Origin: Rhipicephalus microplus | Taxonomy: Eukaryota > Arthropoda > Arachnida > Ixodida > Ixodidae | Length of the DNA stretch: 64,000 nt | NCBI RefSeq assembly: GCF_043290135.1 | Contig: NC_134702.1 | Coordinates: 80,753,817 to 80,817,816 of the forward strand | Direction of reading: 5' to 3' | Shown here: piece by piece, positions 22,620 to 32,869 of the stretch | Layout of the letters: each line of letters starts with the position of its first letter | Position numbering within the stretch: position 1 is the first letter of the stretch | Notes under the pieces: model-generated | Seen by the model: only the letters and a program-made list of their open reading frames with translations | Told to the model about the DNA's origin: nothing | The model's database searches: none | Program-made: the position numbers and the translations under genes

Positions 22620-24235
22620 CTGACCTGGTTTGCCCAAGCTCGAACCCAAGCGTGGGCAAGAACATTTATTTTTCTCTTTTATTTTTTAGCCCTTTCTAGC
22701 GGAGGCTGACATTGACGGGGGTATTGGGATGAGTGCCGCGCGCTTTTTTTTCTTCGTAGTGGGTTTTTTTTAACTCCAGTGTTATCAGAACTCCAACATT
22801 TTCAAATTCACACGTCCGTCGATACAAGCTTCTATTGGATAAGGAGCGATATTAGCCTCTTCGGCAATTTCCTCGCCTTAAGTCTTCTGAATGAACATCG
22901 CTTAATCAACTGCATTCTTTGTACGAGAGAACGTCGGTGCAGATTCCACATATGCACGCACACCTGCTTAAGTGAAGTGATGGGAAGTAGCTTTATGTTC
23001 ATGGGAGCGTTAGAATCGGCAGCAAAGATTGTAGACTAGAGTCATGATGACTCCACCATCGACGATCATCCACATATCTGTTTATTAGTACACTGAATTT
23101 TAAATGTAGTTGCACTTTCTTGAGGTTAAGGATTGCACAGTCAAGCGCCTATAGGAAAGATTAGGTGACAATATACAGTTCTTGAGCCAGACTCTAAAAG
23201 ACGTTCGTTGTTTCGTGAGTTTGAGGTTCGTGTTAGCCAAATAAAAGCAGACTGCGCAAGGTCACTTAGTATGATGTTTCCACTTTACGCCACTCACATT
23301 CTTTAGTAGATGCTGATCTAAACATCATTATTATTTGGGACATGTTGGGACAATATTATTTAGGACGTGATCTTTATCACGTACTAAATTTCACAAAAAA
23401 TAGTACGGGTGCTCATCAATACAATCTTTCTGACGCATCATGACATTTGATCCAGACGGACGTTATAACTTGGTTATTGAAAATGATAGACATGACGCCA
23501 CATATGCAGCTCTTTGCATACGTGTTTTTCGCCTCTTACGCTTTCTATGCAGCGTAAGACCTAATTCTGAGAAGGTTACTGTGTTGTGAAATCTATATGG
23601 TTAGAATGACGATCCTGCCGATTTCCAAATTGAACACTTTCGTCGATACAACATCTTGAAGCCACAATATATATGAAGGCCTCAGACAGTGCCGATCTCG
23701 TGGTAGTCGCCCACCATCAATCTGGTGCTCCGCGAAGTGTTTCCAAGCTAATACAATGGGTCTATTCTATACATGCTATCACGATGGGTACAAATCCCAC
23801 CGTGATAGCGTGTAGGAAGTAAGAGTGGGTGAGCGAGCGAGCGGTGCAATTCTAGACAACGAAGCACCTAATTAGGCTGCAGCACTAATAGTTTCGAGAG
23901 GATTTCGAGTCATCTCATAGTCAGTTTGTGTACTTGCACATACATTCAAGCTCGACGAGGAAACATAGTCGTGATCAGAAGGACGCGAGCTTCAGCATAG
24001 GAAGCGAAAATGTGACGAAGAAAAAGATTGTGGTATCACTGGAAAGCATTAGCTTTTGTAGTTCTAAAAAAAATAAAAGATGAACATCTGTGGCAGAAGC
24101 ACAAGCTGCGGTGACGTTCATTCCTCCGTGTGCTTTGTAAGGCATATATATGTATTCAAACGGGAGAGTAGCAGTCAGTGGCGCCTGTTGCCATAACGGG
24201 GAGTGTGAAACACCCTTTTTTTCTTTGTTCGCGTC
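22620..24235. other. No supported gene; spacer
   Basis: No family is recognised. A near-perfect hairpin lies at 23770-23814. Confidence 0.4.
23770..23814. repeat. 19-bp near-perfect inverted repeat
   Basis: TACATGCTATCACGATGGG (23770-23788) pairs with 23796-23814 at 17 of 19 positions, with a 7-base loop. Confidence 0.85.
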
Positions 24236-24239
24236 CCCT

Positions 24240-24340
24240 ACCATGTGACCATTGCCATAGTTCAGTAGTAGAGCATCAGACGCGTGATTCAAAAGTTGAA
24301 GGTTCAGATCATGCTGGTGACAAATTATCCACTTTTCTTC
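24240..24340 (+). repeat. tRNA-like SINE (non-Ruka)
   Basis: Box A-like CATAGTTCAGTAGTAGAGCA and box B-like AGGTTCAGATC are spaced as in a tRNA promoter and followed by TGCTGGTGACAAATTATCC. It resembles the tRNA-like modules inside the composite repeats more than Ruka. Confidence 0.6.
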
Positions 24341-24951
24341 GTTCATATTTACAGCACAAGTATTTGTTTACGACATGCCCTATACTTTTCTTTCAATCAC
24401 TGTCTGTTCTCATTATTTTCTCTGGAAGCAAAGTTGTTTGAAAACCAATGCTTTACTTTTATTTTTTTCTTGTGACATTCAAACAGTGGACACAATTAAG
24501 GCAACATGCATACTTGAAGTTTTCATGAATCGCCGACATGTGTGGCGTGATGAACACGAAAGACTTGTGAGCGTCACTTTTAAGTGAGAGCTTCATTGTC
24601 GAGAGGACGGCTCCAAGACAATGCCTGTTTGAAGATTTCTCATTTTTATGTGGGTCTTAGGCTCGTATTCACACACCAACCTCCACCTTACTTCGAGTTC
24701 TCCTCATCGCTTTTAAGCCTTTATGCGCATGATGAACAAAGTAGGCCAGTGTTCATTAACCAGCTTTGTTGTTATCTTCAGCCTTGTTACCATTCTTGTG
24801 ACCTTAAAACAAATGTAGAGAGCATAGGAACTTGAGAAAAACGTGAGGTCAGGCCAAGGTTCATTTTTAAATATGAGCCTTAGTGGGCCGCATATCTCGA
24901 AAGGAGCCAGAAATGTCTATTATTTTGCATGTTGTCAGTGTTTGGGGTGGC

Positions 24952-25186
24952 CTCGCCGTGGTGGTCTAGTGGCAAAGGTACTCGGCTGCTGGCCCGCAGT
25001 TAACGGGATGAAAACCCGGCAGCAGCGGCTGCATTTTGGATGGAGACGAAAAGGCTGTAGGCCCGCGTGCTTAGATATAGGTGCACGTTAAAAAGCCCAA
25101 GGTTGTCAAAACTTCCGCAGCCCTCCACTGTGGTGTCCCTCATAATCATAGGGTGGTTTTAAGACGTTAGAATCCACATATAAATT
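24952..25186 (+). repeat. Ruka-type SINE, full length
   Basis: Runs from CCTCGCCGTGGTGGTCTAGT to GACGTTAGAATCCACATATA. Box B is mutated (GGGATGAAAACCC); all other blocks are present. Confidence 0.93.
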
Positions 25187-25610
25187 AAGCATTCAGTGTT
25201 CGGGGCTACAGAGTCAATACATCAATCACGTCATCAATTATGCAAAGTGGTTTGTAATAAGGCCGCTGAGGGAAATTGTGTTAGTCTCCTTGAGAGCGCT
25301 TTCTTTACTCTTTGGCTGGTTGAACGCTCACAAATATCCCTGGCGAAAGACACTCCCCCGCCGCTTTAAAGAGGCCCTGAAACACTTTTTGAAGTAGCCA
25401 TAGACTGGATATGAATTCACTGAAGTAGCTCGTTGGTTCACGAATTTAGCACCACAAACCTTTATAGAACCCCTGCCGTACAAATGGAGTTACGAAGATT
25501 TGTCTCACGCTGCCACTACATTATCTCTTCTCTCGTGAGTACCGTTAGCAATACGTGTGGTTTGCCCGTATTTCATTTCCACTAGTGACCCAAATTGATC
25601 CTTGGGATTA

Positions 25611-25848
25611 CCCCGCTGCGGTGGTCTAGTGGCTAAGGTACTCGGTAGCTGAGCCGCATGTCGCGGGTTCGAATCCCGGCTGCGGCGGCTGCATTTCGGA
25701 TTGAGGCAGAAATGTTGTAGCCCCGTGTGCTCAGATTTGGGTGCACGTTAAAGAACCCTAGGTGGTCGAAATTTCCGGAGCCCTCCACTACGGCGTCTCT
25801 AATAATCATATGGTGGTTTTGGGACATTACGCCCCACATATCAATCCA
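25611..25848 (+). repeat. Ruka-type SINE, full length, best-preserved promoter
   Basis: CCCCGCTGCGGTGGTCTAGT at the head, an intact box B GGTTCGAATCC, and an end at TTACGCCCCACATATCAATC. The closest to consensus in the window, so probably among the youngest copies. Confidence 0.96.
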
Positions 25849-25879
25849 TTTTTGGGACTTCCTTTTATCAGCTCATGGT

Positions 25880-26095
25880 CCACCACAGAGGTGTGCTGGT
25901 TTCGGTACTCTGTTGCTGACCTGAACGCTGTGGTTTTGATCCCGGCTAAAGTGGTCGCATTTCGGTGGACACGAGGTAGTAGCGGTCTGTGTTTTGTGCG
26001 ATGCCGATGCACCTTGAAGCCCACCAGAATGTCAATGTTTCCGGACCCCTTCACTACAGCGTTCCTCGTCTTTATATCCTGGGTTTCGGTCGTTT
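25880..26095 (+). repeat. Ruka-type SINE, degenerate, in tandem with previous
   Basis: About 30 bp after the previous copy and in the same orientation. GGTACTCTGTTGCTGACCTG, GGTCGCATTTCGGTGGACACG and TCCACTACAGCG-like blocks remain. An older copy lying beside a younger one. Confidence 0.7.
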
Positions 26096-26689
26096 AAGTT
26101 CAAAATAGGATCATTTACGAACTTGATATGCTCACGCAAGATATTGAAAGTCATTGAGGGATTGGTTAGCACTGCGATATTCGCGCAGCACATTCAATGA
26201 AACCTTTAATTGCGCAGTAGAAGTGCAATTGCTCCATTGTTAATACTAAATTCTCATGGATTTACTCGATCCATATTTTTCTAGAATTCATGTGACGAAC
26301 GCGAGTTTAATGCCCCTGCGTCACTATCCAAGCGTGGCTGTTTTGACCTGAAAGAACCGTGAAATACTGTAAGTAACAAATCTGAAAGCTCAAACGTTGC
26401 CGCAATGATATAAAGGTCATTGATTTGCCAAAGACAGCTGGTAAAATTATCCATGACTAATGGTGGAATGCAGTCTACAGTCTCTGGAACGCACTCCCAG
26501 GCTTTCACATTTAAAACATCATAAATGGTTTCCTGTATAGTATGTCGTATTATTCGTGTATTGATTGAATTCGAACAAATTTTCGTATGCTGTAGAGTAA
26601 GCTTATTTTTAGGTCATTCAAGTGTGGCCTCAAAGCATAAGGTGGTGGGCAGTAGAAAAAACTAAATAGAAGAGAGAGAAAAAAATAAC

Positions 26690-26775
26690 TGAAAGACAGG
26701 AAGGACAAATAGAAGACTCTGGTTTGCTACCCTGTGCTTTGAAAGGGGGAAGGGGTGCAGAACAGTGAACTAGAA
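26690..26775. repeat. Dispersed motif: GGTTTGCTACCCTGTGC
   Basis: GGTTTGCTACCCTGTGCTTTG and GGGGGAAGGGGTGCAG after a purine-rich lead. Same family as the block near 19850. Confidence 0.45.
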
Positions 26776-27157
26776 GAAGAATAGTTGGTGAGAGAAGGGG
26801 AAAAACGTAGGAACTGGAGCACTATCCGAGCACTATGGGAAGCAACGTTGTCGCGAACAGTCAGAGTTGGTCTCTAAGAGCAGTTGCTTGTAGGAACCAA
26901 AACCACACTTTCAGACCACCTGGCGATGCAGACATCCAATCCAAAATTAACCGCAAAGTACTTTATTTGACATTTATAACTGCAGCGTGAAAAATCAGAC
27001 AGTTTGCAAAACTGGAACTGAACAAAAAAGCACTTATTTCAATGCTAAGGTGCGAAAGCACAATTTTCAATTACTCGTAAAATTTTCCGCCAATAAAACA
27101 AGGTATTAAGGTCTTCCCCTTCGAATTTGTTTGGTATACCTGTACGTGTAATCAATC

Positions 27158-27385
27158 ATCTGGGTGGTCTAGTCGTTACGGAGCTCGTGGGTTGACCCAC
27201 AGGTGTTGAGATCGAATCCCGGCAGCCATGGTTGCATTTCGGGGAAAGCGAAATGGTACAGTCCCATGTACGTAAACTTAATTGCATGTGAAAGAGCATG
27301 AGATCGTCTATTTCCGGAGTCCTCCACTACAGCGTCTTTTACAACTAACTGTACCGCGAGACGTAAAACATCAACATTTATTGTT
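27158..27385 (+). repeat. Ruka-type SINE, diverged
   Basis: TGGGTGGTCTAGTCGTTACG, GAGATCGAATCCCGGC (good box B), GTTGCATTTCGGGG and CCGGAGTCCTCCACTACAGC are all in order. The 3' end is eroded. Confidence 0.85.
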
Positions 27386-27389
27386 TTTA

Positions 27390-28300
27390 TTTTGGCATCC
27401 GGACACCGGTTGTGTTAGCCAGTTCCGTTCAAAGCCAATGCCACGAGTGGGGAGCACTGCATATCACGTGGCATGTGAAGTTTGCGCGAGGTATCAGATG
27501 ATCAATAAACCCTAGTATGTTCCATAAGGGTTCACCGGGAAGAGGCCATTGGCATGAAAGCCAAAAAGGACCTTTTTTTTCATATCACCCTTGCTGGGGA
27601 CAATATCTGTAAGCGCGCAAGCCTTGCGCCCTCTTAATGTGTCACTTTTAAACTCAATTGTGGGTTTAGAAGTCTCACTTTTCAGAGAACTTTAATCTTT
27701 TCAAAACACAGCACTGCTGTAACCCTTTTACCAGTAAGCCGTAGAAAGCTACATAAATAGCAACTGTAGCCGTTTCTTATGATATGGGCAATTGCATGTA
27801 TCCTAGAAGCGGGGATCAATAAAAAATGAATTGGCTTCTTTAATAAATCATTTCCGTTCTCCTGTAAAGGCCGTTTTATTTTCTACTCTGCCATCAACAT
27901 ACGTTTGGGGAAATGCTATAAGCACGCCAGTTCGCCGCTGCTGAAAAAAAAAAGTGGAATGAAGGACAACTGTATTATAGCGTCAACCGCTTTAGTTAGC
28001 GTCCGCGAACTACTTAACAATAATGGTATTGCCATTGCCTTAGCTTTTTATAAGAAAAAAGTAAATTGTAAGCAGAGCGCTAATCGCTCACCGCATCGTC
28101 AAGCTAACAAAATTTTGTATATAATATTGCATGCCAAACGCAAAAGAAGTTAATCGGATGCTCAATCCAGATTATTCGTAATCCTCCTAGCATTGTTCAC
28201 GATGCGCTTATCCTTTATTCAGGACATTATTAGCGTTATCGTAGAGACAAAGGAGTAAGCTTATGAAACACAGGCATATTCCGCTTGCAGTACATCGTTT
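27390..28300. other. No supported gene; spacer
   Basis: Nothing is recognised. An 82-codon frame at 27905-28153 is Lys/Ala/Ser-rich with no motif. Confidence 0.4.
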
Positions 28301-28309
28301 CGCTCCTTG

Positions 28310-28430
28310 TGGTTTGAGTTCTTCACCTCAATAGAGTGCTTTATGCGGTGGTACACGCTTTACAGAAACCGCGAGAGAAACGAGTAGCCGGGGTGAGATG
28401 AAAAAACTAGCAGTGGCTTCGACCCAGTTA
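28310..28430 (+). repeat. Dispersed repeat Q, copy 1
   Basis: Matches 44174-44300 over about 115 bp, with shared blocks GGTTTG, TTCACCT, CACGCT.TACAG, AACGAGTAGC and GTGGCTTCGAC. Class unknown; non-coding. Confidence 0.65.
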
Positions 28431-28584
28431 GCCGTTTTTCGAATTCCCATTCAGCATCCCATATTACGTGTGGATGCCTATGTAAATAATTAAATTCTTT
28501 TAGGGTGAATGAAAAGGACTGAAAGCACACTTCAGCAAAATTCAGCAGATGCCATGTATCTTGGGAATCGACGTTATGGGACGT

Positions 28585-28624
28585 TATGTGCGTGCAACAT
28601 ACATAGGTATGTTGCACGCACATA
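28585..28624. repeat. 18-bp perfect palindrome, 4-base loop
   Basis: TATGTGCGTGCAACATAC (28585-28602), loop ATAG, then its exact complement to 28624. A tight cruciform-forming sequence with no gene beside it. Confidence 0.9.
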
Positions 28625-28943
28625 CCTGTGTTTACCAGTTACAGATGTATGTATAACAATTTTTATGCATTTGAACAACAATACCAACAGGAACATGAGC
28701 ATTAGCAGCACCAGCAGTGATACGCTGGTATGAAGCGCTGGTGCTTGCGAGGATGGTAGCTCTAGACACTGATACCTAAATGAACTTTAGCACAAGACAT
28801 TTACCTACAATTGACATCCGGCGTGATGGCTATACTAGAGGAGTAAATATGTAACGTTTAAAAAATTAGATAGCCAGTAGTACAACCACAATCGACGTTC
28901 ACGAACATCAGGGTCTATTTGAAATGCATTTCCGTGTCCTGCT

Positions 28944-29010
28944 GTAGCTCCATGGTAGAATACTCCATTGTCACGCAGAATGCTTACATTCGATTCCTGA
29001 TGAGATCCTG
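28944..29010 (+). repeat. tRNA-like SINE head
   Basis: GCTGTAGCTCCATGGTAGAA (box A-like), then CATTCGATTCC (box B-like) at tRNA spacing. No anticodon arm or intact acceptor stem, so it is not a tRNA gene. Confidence 0.55.
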
Positions 29011-29180
29011 ACATTTATTCTTTGCATTCGTCGGCTCAACGCTGCCTATATCAGCTTTTTTAACGCTCACGTGTTAAAATGACCCCTGTGCGTTCTCCTC
29101 ATTCGTGTGTCGATACTAGCGGTCAATCGCCTGCGGCACATCACCGCATAATAATGGCACATATTAGCGGCACACACAAG

Positions 29181-29282
29181 TGGACGGACGGACAGACGGA
29201 TGGACGGACGGATGGACGGATGGATGGATGGACGGACGGACGGATGGACAGGTGGACGGATGGACGGACGGACGGACGGACG
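29181..29282. repeat. Tetranucleotide array (GGAC/GGAT)n
   Basis: About 100 bp of mixed GGAC and GGAT units. Neither the left nor the right module of the microsatellite element is obvious beside it. Confidence 0.95.
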
Positions 29283-29767
29283 CCAAAAGTGCTTGCAGTG
29301 CAAAAAATCTTTTCGCATTTAAGGACAACAATCAGTGTCATCTTGAACAACACCGCAATAGGACGAGAAAGAACACAAGCAAAGACCGATGATGGCGCTG
29401 ACTGAAAACTAAAGTTTGTGAGCCAGCGCTATTGCCTGCCGCTTGTTTCATTCGTCTTCTTTGTTTTGCACTGTTTATTCGTTCAAGATCAAAGCACAGC
29501 AGCTTGTCCATTTGATGTTTTGATGGAAGCCATTCTTACATTTTCGAGCGAAACATTCATAAACCCGGGGGTAGTGCACCATATGTGGAACACGGCGCCT
29601 CATGCGTTACTACAGTGATTCAAACGCGGGAAGTTTTTCGAACAGCCAGTTGTTGAATACGAAGATGTCAATTTTCAGCGAGCTACTAACTCAGTACTTC
29701 ACTTGAATTCAATTACAACCTTGCGTGGTTTCTGACGCAATTGTTGCCATATAAACCATTTATTTGA

Positions 29768-30002
29768 TTGATATGTGGGGTTTAACGTCTCGAAACCACC
29801 ATTTGATAATGAGAGACGCCGTAGTGCAGGGCTCTGGAAATTTCGACCACCTGGGGTTCTTTAGCGTGATTCCAAATTTGAGCACATTGGCCTACAACAT
29901 TTCCGCCTCCATCGGAAATGCAGCCGCTGCAGCCGGTATTCAATCCCGTGACCTGCGGGTCAGCAGCCGAGTACCTTAGCCACTAGACCACCACGGCGGG
30001 GC
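29768..30002 (-). repeat. Ruka-type SINE, full length, near-perfect TSD
   Basis: A complete antisense copy from ATTGATATGTGGGGTTTAAC to ACCACCACGGCGGGG. TAAACCATTTATTTG (29752-29766) and TAAATCATTTATTTG (30004-30018) match at 14 of 15 and mark the target site. Confidence 0.95.
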
Positions 30003-30057
30003 ATAAATCATTTATTTGTTATAGGTAATATTATGAGAATTCAAATCATAATTTGCA

Positions 30058-30085
30058 ATGCGACACCCCACATATCAATCGAGAG
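30058..30085 (+). repeat. Ruka 3'-end scrap
   Basis: ACACCCCACATATCAATCGA matches only the last ~20 bases of Ruka, in opposite orientation to its neighbour. Could be chance or a tiny fragment. Confidence 0.4.
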
Positions 30086-30089
30086 TTCA

Positions 30090-32860
30090 AAACAGAATAC
30101 TCTACAAGCGCTTATGTTGATGAACTAACAGCATTAACTGTAACAAATAAAGAAGAAAAGGCGGCAAACGAGCATTCGAATAGAATAATGAAAAGGCGAA
30201 AAAAAGAATTGATGGTCTAACGCATCAATACCAATAAAACAATAAAAATGAAGATGTTTTCTTCAAAGTATGTATTTTTTACCCTGTTTTCTTTGTTCAT
30301 AGATCTGAAATTTTTGCTTTTAGCTCAGACATCACAACGATATGCATCACGCACCAACTAAGGCACATTATTCAAAGCATCTTTTGCTTTTATTTACTAA
30401 AACCACGTGCAATCATATTTCTTCCTTAAAAGACCAGTAAAGAGTTGTATCCTACCGCATTTTTTAGGTGTAGCATATAAACTTAGCCCATACAAATTAA
30501 CCAAAGCGGAAAATACATGTCAATCATTGCTTCGACCCTTTATTTTTCATATGAACGCGTTAATTGGAGTAATTATTCTATAGTTACTCAATATTCCAAA
30601 CTAAAAGTTTTAGCTTTTGTTCTAATTAGCTTCCGTAACGAGCGCACAATGTGAACAATGAGTCTTTCAGCAGCCCACCTATGCCTAGGGAAGTCGTTAG
30701 TGACTAAACAGCACTCGACCAGAGAAGTGACGCTTTCTAAACGAAAAAAGATGGCTACGATGTTGGCGCAAGAGCATAAAAAGACTCTGTCTTGCCAAAA
30801 AATGGTAATTTGCTCTATATTACAGAAAGCGCCGGAGCTATTCATGCCACTGCCTTCTATTCACACTGTTCGTGACCGCTTCAAAGCCACATCTGGTGTA
30901 AAGAGCCCTAACGCCACTTTTCGACCTAATGAATGCGGGGATAGAGTGGCGGAGTTTCTAAAATATGAACAGTTCAATAGATTAGTTTAATTTTCTCACT
31001 GCAGCAAAACGTTGGAAACAGGCCCGGTTGACGGCGGGGTCTTTATGTAAAAAAAAAATGTTTGATTTTTAGGTTAGGCATAAATGATTCTCCTAAGCTT
31101 AAGTTATTGCTCGAAAAATTCGTGGAGCTTTACAAGGCCAGCTGTACTTGAAAGATTTTTCATTCAATATGAGATGAAAGGTGAGAGAGTTATTTCTTTT
31201 TTTTTTGTTTTCACAAACCTGCTCACAGGTGTAATTTTTTTCTGAAGGAATGAGCAGGATCGCCCCAGCTTGGCCCTAGCATGGCGAAACTCGGGACCAT
31301 GGCCGGCTCTGGTGACACCCTTTTTTAATGAGCTAACAGTGCGAAAAAGTCAAATCCACTCGTCAGCGCACTTCTTTTCATTGGTTATGACGAAACACGG
31401 CATCGCGTGGAGGACGGTCGACCAAATTGGGCGGAGTTTTCAAACCAGACCCATCTTGTTCTATTTCTTTGTCGTTCCACAGAGTGCGAAGTGCACCCAT
31501 GTAATAAACGTGTTTTTCTTGATGATGTTTTTTTTATGAGCTTTTCTTGATGATGTTTTTTAAATGCATGAACTGTTTAAACTCATTTTGAAGCTTCTGA
31601 TTCCTGCACTAAGCCTGCTTTAGTATCATCAGCACGGTGGCCTCTTAGATTTTTTACAGCCGAGTGCCTCACAACACCGCGACTACAGCTAAACATAAGG
31701 CAATGCGTCAATCATAATGGTGAGCTTGTAAATTCAAGCACGGTGCTCGGCCGATGGCACCCGAGCACGTGCGGTCGGCCAAATAGCTATTTTGCTGGGC
31801 GGTATACCTGGTTAGTTTGGCCCCGTGCAATGACTACAATAATAAGTCAAGTCGTAGTAAGACCGAAGTAGTGACACCACATCTTAATAGGACCATGGTA
31901 ATCAAGCCACGTAAAGTTAGAACCACATACTAGCATTCGTTAGTTAGCCAACTATAGCATGCTAATTGACGCACTAACTAAACATTGTTAATTAGCACGA
32001 CGTTAACCATGACTAAAAAAAATTGTGCTGTCCAGATCTTACATTATTGGTGGAAATGATTGTGCTGTTAATAATTACAATAAACAGCTCTATTCTAATG
32101 ATGACTTTGGTAATTCATCGTGAGATAATTATTGCGTTTTAATTGAAAGCATATCAATCAAGCAAAGGCTGTAAAGGAATATTTTCACTAAGCGCTAGGT
32201 AAATGATAAATCAAAATTAGAACAGAGCTGATGTGGCCTTTCCTTTTAAATAGATCAAGCAGATGAGCAGGTGACAGAATCGAAAAGCTAGAAGGAGCTA
32301 GGTTATTATCACAAGCTCCTTTATGACAGTGTAAGATGATCACATTATTTTATATGCAAAGAAAGAGATGTTAAGTGTTCACCGCATGAATAGTTTGACA
32401 GTTACAGATGCACCATGGCAGCCGCGAGTTGAAGTGGGGCCTGCTCAGAATCTCGTAAGTTTGTATCCGAGCTCACGCGTCAATCAGTTTGATTGACAGA
32501 TGACGCCGGCGAAGATCAGGTCCACCCACCACTTATGCTCTTGCCGAGGCACAGTGCTCAAGGTGCAACGACACTGAGTGGCATGATTTATATATATATT
32601 TATTTTATAGCGCAGACTATGCTGACTAGCATGCAGAAGAATGTCATCACGTGGCTACTAGGTATCGCATTCAATTTCATCGCGTTCTCGGCGTATCCAC
32701 TCGCAACTCTGCTCACGCCATGATGTTAGTGCCCCTAGTATAACCTGTGGTTGTATTTATCTGAAATATTTGATAGGAGCAAAAAGACCAGCACCAGAGT
32801 GCTCCGTCGGCACCCTTGCAGCCTTCGAGACAAAAGACCATACCATTGAGTCAGCAAGCG
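30090..32860. other. No supported gene; AT-rich spacer
   Basis: Contains dispersed repeat P copy 2 (31376-31560). A 110-codon plus frame at 30658-30990 has a Lys-rich middle but no known domain; I leave it uncalled. Confidence 0.4.
31376..31560 (+). repeat. Dispersed repeat P, copy 2
   Basis: TTGGTTATGACG, TTTTCAAACCAGACCCATCTT, CAGAGTGCGAAGTGCACCCA and TTTTTCTTGATGATG align in order with 14936-15110. Confidence 0.65.
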
Positions 32861-32869
32861 AGCACATGG

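Noticed and set aside
25611..25690. A possible tRNA gene at a tRNA-like head with perfect box B
   Set aside because: The head continues into the Ruka body, with no closed acceptor stem or terminator, so it is a SINE promoter rather than a tRNA gene.
32493..32723. A short frame with a hydrophobic end
   Set aside because: 76 codons in AT-rich spacer with no homologous feature; could be chance.
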